A stretch of 16,819 bases of DNA from Gracilaria vermiculophylla (lineage: Eukaryota > Rhodophyta > Florideophyceae > Gracilariales > Gracilariaceae), in assembly GCA_019155205.2 (NCBI GenBank), contig JAHNZQ020000004.1:1484046-1500864 (forward strand), read 5' to 3'. Position numbers and translations under genes: made by a program. Shown here piece after piece: positions 1-7,531 of this stretch (the stretch's first letter is position 1; every line of letters begins with the position of its first letter). The notes beneath the pieces were generated by a model. It did no database searches and was not told the DNA's origin. It saw only the letters and a list, made by a program, of their open reading frames with translations.

Positions 1-170
1 ACACCCCCAAATGGGGCTAGTGAAGCTAATACTCCTCATAACCACGGTTGTGGCAGCCGGGAGCGGATGAAATACTTATGACGTCCGCTGATGCGGTAGA
101 CCCTCGACGGGGCGTTGCACTACAGGTATATTGCACGTACATACCGATCCGCAAAAAAAGTGCCCAATAT

Positions 171-563
171 TCAGTGTGCTGCAAATCTGGTCGCCACCGG
201 GAACCACATATTCACATGTAAGGAGCCCAGTCGGAGATAGAAGGGCAATGCTCGGAGCATTTTTAATTTCCGACGCGACGCATCGCGCACCGTAGGGAGC
301 TTGCCAGTCCTCAAGAAGCCGAGAGCAGACCTCGGGAGCACGTCGGCATGCACCAGATTGGGGCTCGCGTCGGTGTAGAAGATAGCACACACCGTTACGG
401 AGGCGGGTGGGGAACATCCTATAGAGGCAAACACCTTGTAAGTCTGATGGCGGAGCTTGCAAAAAGATTCCTCAAAGGCGACGAATTTGTCCCAAGGGAT
501 CGCGGGTGCCCGCAAATTCTGCGTCAAACATACAGATGGCTTCTTCCCCTTCCGTAAAGGCAA
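171..563 (-). pseudogene. Possible RNase H-like remnant of a retroelement polyprotein
   Basis: A 130-residue open frame contains WDKFVAFEESFCKLRHQ, then about 25 residues later IFYTDAS, then ALGFL. In Ty3/gypsy-type polyproteins the junction between reverse transcriptase and RNase H typically reads as a phenylalanine-rich 'F..L' segment followed by 'YTDAS' and a later 'LaFlS' motif, so the spacing is suggestive. No reverse transcriptase core (YxDD) was found upstream on the same strand, and an overlapping frame (76-462) looks no less open. This is a weak resemblance seen by eye. A chance match is quite possible. Confidence 0.22.
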
Positions 564-1214
564 CCTCCGTGAGGCTTAGGCACGATAGTGAGGAGCCACG
601 AGGAGCCTTTACGCGTGACCCTAAGGAGTTTCCTCGTTGGAGGGGATCTGAGTTCCTGTAGGGGACGGCTGCTGCGCTTGCGAATTGGCATGCAACGTAT
701 TTTTTTTCTGAGGTGGAGCCGGTTCGGATGTTGGCCCTTGTGCTGCTAGCGCAAATGCCAGTGGAACAGGCTGTACTCCAAGTGGAGCGCGGTAACCATA
801 GTTTCCATGGGGGAAGCGGATATCATGATAAACAGTTCGATAGCTTTCGCTCTCCGTTGGTGTGTCTTCAGGTCCTAAACGTTCTTCTCCCGTTCGCGCA
901 GGATGGCTGTTTTGAATACCGGGGTGAAAATAGTACAGACTTCTGGATATCGGGACAAGCAAATTCTGCAAGGCGGTGGGTAACCCCGAGGGTTTGTGAA
1001 TTGGACACTCCTGAAAGATCCTGCCGAGGCGTAAGAAGTAAGACATGAGGGTGACATCGTCCAAGAGAGTGCTCCCTGACGTGAGGCGTATATGAGCGCA
1101 AGGGCCTCTTGCTCTCCCGTGAGCCTGAGCTCGTTGACCTACGCTGACCTCCTGTAGGCCAACTATAAGGCGGATGCCCTACGGTTTCTTAAGGACCTCG
1201 GTTTATCCGTAAGG

Positions 1215-1680
1215 GGAGCGTGGTTGCGACGAATGGCAAGGTCGATATCCCCATAGTATCCCACGAAACGTGCTAGCTCCGTACACGTGGTCTTCGGGTG
1301 CGTTGTCGAGTGATTACGCACTCTGGCGCGGATCAAGGGAAGAAGTACCTCGACAAACTACGACTTCAACCGACGTTCGGAGTGCATGTTACCACACCGT
1401 AAGGCCTTCATCCACAGCTTCTGTGAAACCTCCGTTTCGGTCATCCCCGTATTCTGCCTAGAGGAGGTGACTTCAGGGTGAGCATTGGCTATCACCTTGT
1501 CTGTTGCCGGAGAAGGAGTGCTTCTTCATTTGAATATCCATACGGCGCTGGATCTTGGCTAGTCGTTTAGCAACCTACGCGTCGTAAAGAGTGGAGCAAT
1601 CATTTAACCTAATGGTGTCATAAACCACCACTTTGGCGAAGAGGTTGTTAAGCGGGACGAACTTCCTGAACCTTCTTCTT
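1215..1680 (-). pseudogene. Gag-like coding remnant with stops and frame changes
   Basis: Reading the minus strand gives two coding-looking patches in different frames. The first (about 1510-1680) contains NNLFAKVVVYDTIRLNDCS, one in-frame TAG, then a basic helix-like VAKRLAKIQRRMDIQMKK. The second (about 1215-1420) contains KLWMKALRCGN, a TAG, then HPKTTCTELARFVGYYGDID. The composition resembles a structural (gag or nucleocapsid-associated) protein of a retroelement, but no diagnostic motif is visible. Upstream on this strand (about 1690-1800) is a highly charged stretch rich in Arg/Lys then Ser/Glu. The stops show that it is dead. Confidence 0.25.
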
Positions 1681-2302
1681 TTCTCATTGGGGGTAAACTG
1701 TCCTCCGAGATGAAGCCGTTTACGGATTCAGATTCTGAGCTTTTTTCCGAATCGGTGTCTTGTTTTCTGTTTTCCTCACTCCGTTTCTTTCGGCGTCTTT
1801 TCTTTAAGTTTTCTGGGTGTCTAATGATACCCCCGCTATCGCTGTTCCCCCGAGGTGTTTCTTGTTACTCTCTTTTTGGGTAAAGTACTTCGCGACTGGT
1901 ATCCTGTCCTCCTCCGTAAGGCAAGAGGTCTAGACTGTGCACAGCTAAAATCCTGAGGTGTTCCTGTCTCTCTATGGCAGTATCCCTTCCTCATCTGGCG
2001 CAAAGGGTGGCAGTACCCTGTTTTTCTCTGCTCGGGGTCACCTTGGATGTTGATATAGGAAACCTCTCCTGGACGGAAGAATGACTTTAAAACGACGCTG
2101 CGGGGAGCAGCTGCCCGGTTTGCGAAGGAATCTCCGCACGGATAACATCTGAGATCACCTCGAGGAAGTGGTTTGAATCCAGCAAGGCATTCACAGCACG
2201 GTGACCACTCTCCTCTGCGATTTCCTCCACAAGGGCGTGGCGGCACGCTCCGAAATCCGCCTCGACACTATCAAGAATTCTTTCGATAAGCTCCCGTGAG
2301 AG

Positions 2303-2590
2303 TCAATCTATAAGGCGCGGAGCCAGGGACTCCAAGAGGGAATTAGCCCCTAGGTGTTCCCGTACTTGCAGTGCCTGAGGTGGCGGCTGCGATGCCATGT
2401 GCGGCTCTTTAATCTCCACGTCGGCATTCTCCAAAGGTATCGTGGGGGAGTACGCTTGATCCCGATCATGCACTCTCCGAAAGCGATTCCGGAAACGCTC
2501 CACAAAGGAGCCAGGATTCCGAACGAGAACTTAAGGGTCCCCCAGTCTGACGGCCATCGTCTGGAGAGCGCTGCGTGTGCTGGGCCCACC
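2303..2590 (-). pseudogene. Charged coding remnant in repeat unit A
   Basis: The minus strand reads ALQTMAVRLGDP, a TAA, then VLVRNPGSFVERFRNRFRR and a further 50 or so residues to a stop at 2303. The pattern of a proline-glycine turn followed by a Phe/Arg-rich amphipathic helix resembles the segment seen in gag proteins of LTR retrotransposons, but this is a resemblance only. The in-frame stop (near 2540) and overlapping open frames (2350-2709, 2466-2648) make it impossible to define a protein. No function is proposed. Confidence 0.22.
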
Positions 2591-2808
2591 GACGAAGTGG
2601 GTTGCTTGAGGTGTAGGGGGGTTTCCATCGGGGTTCTGAGGGGTCCATAGAGGAGTAGGTCGGGGGTGATTTCCTTCCACTTCCGAATCCTCTTATGGAA
2701 GAAATCCATTCTTGGGTTCCGATCTTTGCAAACTAGAAAGACTGTTCTCTAGTGACTCTTGTGATTCCCATAAGAAACTGACTTTGTAAGTCGGGAGACC
2801 AGCTATAG

Positions 2809-3360
2809 TACCGTCATTTCTTCTTTCGAGATGGTAGTGTACAACGTCCGTTAGGAGTTTTTGTTCACTCCAAAGGCGCACATTCCAAGTGGTGGTCTCC
2901 GATATTCGCTGTAGCGAGTCGGGAGAGTTTCGAAAGGGGTTCCGCAAACACCAAGCGGAGAAGGAGGTTCACTAGGCTCACAATACTCCTCCGGGCGCTG
3001 CTACGAGGCGACCTAGGAATAGGCGGCTTAGAAACCTATGAATGTTCGACGAGAGTCTCCAACCGGAAAAATAGACGTATACGTAAGGGTGTTTTGTTGA
3101 ATTCTCTAGAGGTGGGGCTCAACCAGCAGATTAAGCACCCCACCAGGAGCCCGCCTTGGCAGCTCTCCCTAGTGTGGTAGTTACCTGCACCAATTAACTA
3201 AAATAAGTCTAAATTATACAGTTTCTCAAGGGAACTTTAGCGCACGTGAGCCGAGCTATGCACGGTGTGGCTCAGTTAATAAAATACGCGCCCTTCTTAA
3301 GAATATCCCGTCGTAAAGCCACACCACAACATCACCTTAGGGTCCACTGTACTACACCAG
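2809..3360. repeat. Dispersed repeat, copy A (paired with 15905-16466)
   Basis: Side-by-side reading shows long matching stretches with the right end of the window in the same orientation. Shared landmarks include 'gttaggagttttt', 'ccgcaaacaccaagcggag', 'ggcggcttagaaa', 'ctccaaccggaaaa', 'gagcccgcct' and 'ccactgtactaca', in the same order and at the same spacing, with a similarly AT-rich segment (about 3180-3240) between the last two. Identity looks like three quarters or so by eye. On the minus strand both copies keep SKPPIPRS and, in another frame, LLTD followed by a Tyr/Leu/Arg-rich run, so the repeat was probably once coding. Confidence 0.8.
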
Positions 3361-3538
3361 ACTTACGCCCAGCTCGTGTGCCCCGCCCGAAGAAGGCTCT
3401 GTTCCTGAAATACTTCGCGAGAGAGATCTTCAAACATCTTTCGTGGTAATTTCCCTTTTGGAGCATAGCACTCCAATCTGTTTGTCCCTCAACCTCTTTC
3501 GGGTGCACCGCACGCTGACCACAGTTTTGAGTGATTTA

Positions 3539-3565
3539 CAATTCGTTTCAAAAACATATTATCCC
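3539..3565 (+). repeat. Left terminal inverted repeat of Tc1/mariner relic
   Basis: The sequence begins CAATTCGTTTCAAAAACATA directly after a TA dinucleotide. The last 18 or so bases from CGTTTC match the better preserved terminus at 15872-15900, which begins CAGTGCGTTTC, a start typical of Tc1-like ends. Confidence 0.75.
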
Positions 3566-3696
3566 TAAAAAGTGCACCAAAACTGTACTATAGGCTAAAT
3601 TCTGGACATAGTCTATATAGAATTGTTACAAAAAGATATGTACACCGTCTTCTTTTTAATGAGAATGACTCGAGGTCTTTCACTTTCAAAGCAAGA

Positions 3697-4560
3697 AAAG
3701 CTTAAAATCATAAAGTTAAACGCTTAGCAACACTCCAACAATTCTATCGCTCGAAATTTAAGCATTCTTGGGTCTAAATTGCTTCATCTCTCAATATTCA
3801 GACTGTTTATTGATTAAGAAGATCTGCAAGACGTCTTAAGAAGCTCAGTTCAGCGGTAAAGAGAGATATTAATAGTGGGTTTTGCAAAGGAAAAGTATCC
3901 TCCAAAACGACTGGAATAAATCCCAATCTCAGCGTTTCCAAATCAACTATATGGAGGCAGATAAACAACACCAATTTATCTAGCTATAAAAAATGAAAAC
4001 AATTCTTTTTAATAACCAACGCATGCACCATAAAGCTAAATGGTCTATTGGAAAAGCATAAAAAAAAGGAAAACTTTATTTTTACTTATAAACAAAAGTT
4101 CAATTTATATAGATCAGACTGCTACAAATATTGTTGGCACGATCTTTGTAAGGAACGTTATAAATTCTATACTAGGCATTCAGGTGAAAGCTCTAGGATG
4201 GTCCGGGCGGGAAGTTATAAAAATGATCTGACGGAATTTGCATTTATTGAAACAATCATTAACGCGGAGAATTATCAAGAACTGTTATACAATTATTTTG
4301 CTAACTTTTGATATCTGTTTCCATGAAGAACTTTTCATTATTCAACAGAATTATGCGCCTGTACACACTGTGTTTTTAATCAAAAAATGGCTACAGGAGT
4401 CAAAGGTACCTATTGTAGAGTGACCGGCGCGCTCATCAGATTTGAACCCAATCAAGACCGTTTGAAAACTGCTGACGAGGATAATTTGTGCGCATGGGAG
4501 GCATTTTCAAATAGTTTTTGAACTCAAAAACTGTATTAAAAATTGCTGGAAATGTATAAC
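3697..4560 (+). pseudogene. Tc1-like transposase pseudogene
   Basis: Translation recovers, in order, an N-terminal helix-turn-helix remnant (KLKIIKLNA, a stop, then NNSIARNLSILGS, 3697-3780; a second DNA-binding part with STIWRQINN near 3950), then the catalytic core: FTYKQKFN, YKYCWHDLCKERYKF, TRHSGE, ENYQELL (4048-4311), a frame change near 4300, NYAPVHT (about 4352), then ARSSDLNPIK (about 4427). These align with the DDE/D core of Tc1-like transposases (usual patterns FSDE, QDNAPxH and DLNPIE). All three acidic catalytic positions are gone: Tyr at the first, Asn at the second, Lys at the third. Two conserved Trp positions read TGA (near 4423 and 4465). A TAG, a TAA and a further TAA disrupt the N-terminal half. 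Nothing functional remains. Confidence 0.85.
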
Positions 4561-4677
4561 AGATTAAATTGTTAAAAGGAACATCAATTCGATGTTAAAA
4601 CGTTGTATTAGCAATAAACAGCAAAATCGATGCAAAATAAACTATTGAGCATCGCGCAGTAAAGACTTGTTGTTGAT

Positions 4678-4702
4678 GATTATATTTTTTTGAAACTGTT
4701 TT
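4678..4702 (-). repeat. Right terminal inverted repeat of Tc1/mariner relic
   Basis: Read on the minus strand this gives GTTTCAAAAAAATATAATC, matching the left end GTTTCAAAAACATATTATC at all but two positions. The outermost six or seven bases and the flanking TA have decayed, so the exact end is estimated by counting from the left terminus. Confidence 0.6.
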
Positions 4703-5937
4703 TTGACTATTCTTTTATCTGAAACTTATTTTTGTAGGCGTACAGTATACATTTGGTAGTTTTTTCTATGAAATCTCACATCATGTCGTATGTTTTTAAA
4801 ACAGTTTGTATTCGATCGAAAAGACTTTGAGAACGATAGGGTAAATACAGACGTCTTGGTCCAAAGGCGGAGGTGGTACGCTGCGTGCCGGTAGAATGCC
4901 TGGCCTTGGGCCGAACATCTCCCAAATTGCTTCCAAATTGGTTTTATCTCATAGAGCGACAATGCTTCTAGAAATCGGAAACATTTTTAGCTTGTCAGTT
5001 TCCTATTGTCAAAATTTTTTACTCATTGAACGGCATTTGCATATTTATATTTTTTGCCGGCAGCATTGAATATCGAAAGTGCATAATCTCTGTGCAAAAC
5101 TGTTATCAAATTGCCCCCTTCAGTTTGCAAACTCGAAAAAAGAATGAGAAGTATGAAATTTGTAGTATTGGCAATATCATCGTTGCCAATTTTCTTCTTC
5201 ATTACGTCAATAAGCGGTGCAGGTCAATCCTGATGTTGTACACTAACGATCGTTTGGAAGAGTAACGCAGATTGTGAGTGGGTAGTATTTTACTCGTTTT
5301 TCTCAGATGGATGCGCTTTAAGATTTCATTTTGCGGTTTTTATGAATAAACGTTTTGGTTCCAGAAAAATAAATACTCGATGTGCAACTTAATAATGTTG
5401 GGTTCTTATATTTAGGTTAAGGCTTTTTTATGCATTTACTTTAATATCGCGTTATAGCAACACTTGCCTGCGGGAAGCTGACTTCATATGGGTTCAAAAC
5501 AATCAGTATATCCTTTGATTTTAGATATTTTGATTGGATTTCTTCGCTTTTTGTAGTCTGTTTAAATTATTCAACCTGTTTGTGTATTGCAAAAATTTAA
5601 AACTTCTGTTGTTGATGCAAGGTGAGGAGCAGAGACATAGGATAGTCAAAACATAGTTTCTAACGCATATATGAAAGGTTCAAAAGCTGCAAAAAAATAA
5701 TTATTTTGGCAACATTACATCCGGGCGAATTGACACTAGCTGGCTAGCTATGGTGGATGTTCAGCGTGGGTTTGCGTCTAGAGCGCGTTTTGGTGATCGG
5801 AATCGACTTTCAGTGTTCATACTGAACGCCAGATTTGGCAAGACTCCCACCAAGGCTGTCACATTTGAACCACATGGCTTACTTTCATTGGATACATTTT
5901 GGCAAGGGGGCCAACTGCCAATTTCTGAATGCACGCA
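4703..5937. other. AT-rich intergenic stretch, no gene recognised
   Basis: The sequence from the transposon to about 5740 is AT-rich with short open frames only. None shows a recognisable motif, and the longest (4726-4962 minus, 5026-5265 plus, 5750-6001 plus) have no family resemblance. Composition shifts towards mixed GC after about 5740. The stretch is probably non-coding or too decayed to read. Confidence 0.6.
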
Positions 5938-6219
5938 TTACAACAGTGTACCCCAGAGAAATACAAATATTGTTTCTACAAGTGCGATGTATGTTACGTA
6001 AGAAGAGGAAGTTTCTTCTTCGGAATGATGCTTACGAAAGAAAACAGGTATGAAGGCCAACCAATTTTGATGCCGAGTCAAGGAAAGGTTTCCTGTAAAA
6101 CGCCCCAATAGCTGCTCAAGCTTGTCATTTTGAGGGGCATATCGCACTACTGAAAGGTTTGCTATGATTTCGGGTTTCTTGGAGAGGGACGTTCGGACCG
6201 CAGTAACATCCACGCTCAT
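5938..6219 (-). CDS. Doubtful small protein with hydrophobic C-terminus
   Basis: From the ATG at 6219 the minus strand reads 93 residues to a TAA at 5938. The composition is protein-like: a mixed N-terminal part (MSVDVTAVRTSLSKKPEI), a middle with LEQLLGRFTGNLSL, an acidic EEE patch, and a C-terminal run of about 20 mostly hydrophobic residues ending FVFLWGTLL, which could be a tail anchor. I recognise no family. Overlapping plus-strand frames are similarly open, and no promoter or poly(A) signal supports it. It may be a chance frame or an exon relic. Confidence 0.2.
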   Translation of the reverse strand: MSVDVTAVRTSLSKKPEIIANLSVVRYAPQNDKLEQLLGRFTGNLSLTRHQNWLAFIPVFFRKHHSEEETSSSYVTYIALVETIFVFLWGTLL

Positions 6220-6229
6220 GTGTTGCAAT

Positions 6230-7299
6230 AAATTCGTATTCTAGACAGATATCGGCTTGGGGTGATGGGCGTCGAAAATATGGCATACGCAACTCGAAAA
6301 GGAGATTAAGGAGCGCTGCAGTCAGTTGATAAGCATGTCAAATCTCTCCTGTGGGCGTTGCTCGAGAGATATAATCATTTTCTTGTTGTACCTATTTCCC
6401 AAGCAGAAATATGATTGTATTTGAAGGGGTTGCGAAAATCGCACGCTTCATTTCATGAAGGAACGTAAGGATTTTGAAGGAGAATGGTTGCAGAGGAACA
6501 AAGTGTATGGTTGCGAGAATGAGAAATGGTGTGAGGGATGCTATTTATGCCTAATGTCAGGTTCAGGGAACGTTTGCAAACGTACTGACCGGTTGACATG
6601 AGAGGGAACGGGCCACGTGCTTCGATGCATGTCGAACTTGTAACAACCAGGATATTCGAGTCATTTTTGATGATAAAGTACAGCGTGTGATCAGTGTTGA
6701 AACAGCGATCTATATAAACACAGGCCTGTGTAACAATCTTAGAAGAATGGCATGCGCCAGTCGTATTGATAAGGGTGTCTAAATTTTATTCCCAACAGAA
6801 TGGACAGAGCGCGGAAAGGGGAGCATGGGAGGGGGGCAGGCAGGTGACTCGTGGGGTGACTGGCTGTCAACGGGCAGCAGCTGTAGGTGAGGGGAGTACT
6901 GTGCGTGGAGGAGCGGTGAGCGCTGCCATAGTTTCATTGGAGGCGTGTGGTTGGTCAGCAACAAGACGCGTGCGCAGCGGGCTTCGTCAACAAGGCGGCA
7001 CGCATGGTGCGCGCGTCGGAGCAAGCGGTGCGAGCGACATATTGCCGCACTGCGGCCATGCAACGCTGTCGTGTGCAGGAGACCCAGCAAGACGCTAATG
7101 GCAAGCGCCACATGCCCATGCACGGCGCGGTGTTGAAATTCTGTACAGGCCATTGCCGACATGCGCCCCTGTCTCAAATGTTTCTACTTCTAACACGGCT
7201 GCTGTCCCCAACCTTTTTGTAAATACACCACGATCATTAATCCTCTTTTTTCTACTGGTTCCTTCGCCTTATCTCTCATCGTGCTTCTTTCTCCCATGG
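6230..7299. other. Upstream region of the oxidase gene, no gene recognised
   Basis: No convincing coding sequence is visible. From about 6790 to 7110 the sequence becomes GC-rich with several overlapping open frames on both strands, which reflects composition rather than genes. It lies directly upstream of the oxidase promoter and may hold regulatory sequence, but I can point to no specific site. Confidence 0.5.
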
Positions 7300-7307
7300 T
7301 ATAAAAG
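7300..7307 (+). promoter_or_regulatory. TATA box of the NADPH oxidase gene
   Basis: TATAAAAG stands 225 bp before the ATG at 7532 and is followed by a strongly pyrimidine-rich, C-rich stretch (about 7320-7460). A start site 25-35 bp downstream would give a leader of roughly 200 nt. The match to the eukaryotic TATA consensus is exact. The transcription start itself is inferred. Confidence 0.6.
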
Positions 7308-7531
7308 CTTCATCCACTGCCCTCTTCCGCCGAATGTTCCAGATCTCACCCTCCATCACCGTCACACTCTCCTTCTTTCCATTTTACACAACCAATTCTC
7401 ACTGATCCGCACCCCCTCCGCGCCCCCTCCGCCCCAACCCCCCCCACCATCTCGTCGCTTTCGTTACGCTCCCACACACCATTAGATTATCGACTACATC
7501 CTGTTCTGGCTTTCTGTTCCGTTTGTTCCCG

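Larger units (their letters stand above)
1..3480 (-). mobile_element. Decayed mobile element region (repeat unit A), class unresolved
   Basis: This stretch has no intact gene but carries protein-like fragments on the minus strand, in different frames and separated by stops. Part of it (about 2809-3360) recurs at 15905-16466 in the same orientation, which marks it as a dispersed repeat. Minus-strand fragments include a basic and Ser/Glu-rich stretch near 1690-1800, a gag-like patch (about 1215-1680), a patch with ERFRNRFRRVHDRD (about 2303-2590), and a weak RNase H-like patch (171-563). The order of fragments would suit a retrotransposon read right to left, but I see no convincing reverse transcriptase, integrase, LTR or zinc knuckle. 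It could be another kind of large element. The left end lies outside the window. Confidence 0.5.
3539..4702 (+). mobile_element. Dead Tc1/mariner DNA transposon
   Basis: An element of about 1.16 kb, a little short of the 1.2-1.3 kb usual for the superfamily. It is bounded by short inverted termini (3539-3565 and about 4678-4702) and flanked on the left by a TA (3537-3538), the target of this superfamily. Between the ends lies one transposase relic on the plus strand. The element is clearly more AT-rich than the sequence on either side, as expected of an old copy decaying neutrally, so it cannot move itself. It sits immediately beyond repeat unit A. Confidence 0.82.

Noticed and set aside
6790..7222. 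GC-rich overlapping frames upstream of the oxidase, considered as a gene
   Set aside because: Both strands and several frames are equally open, there are no motifs, and the stretch ends against a TATA box and pyrimidine-rich leader.
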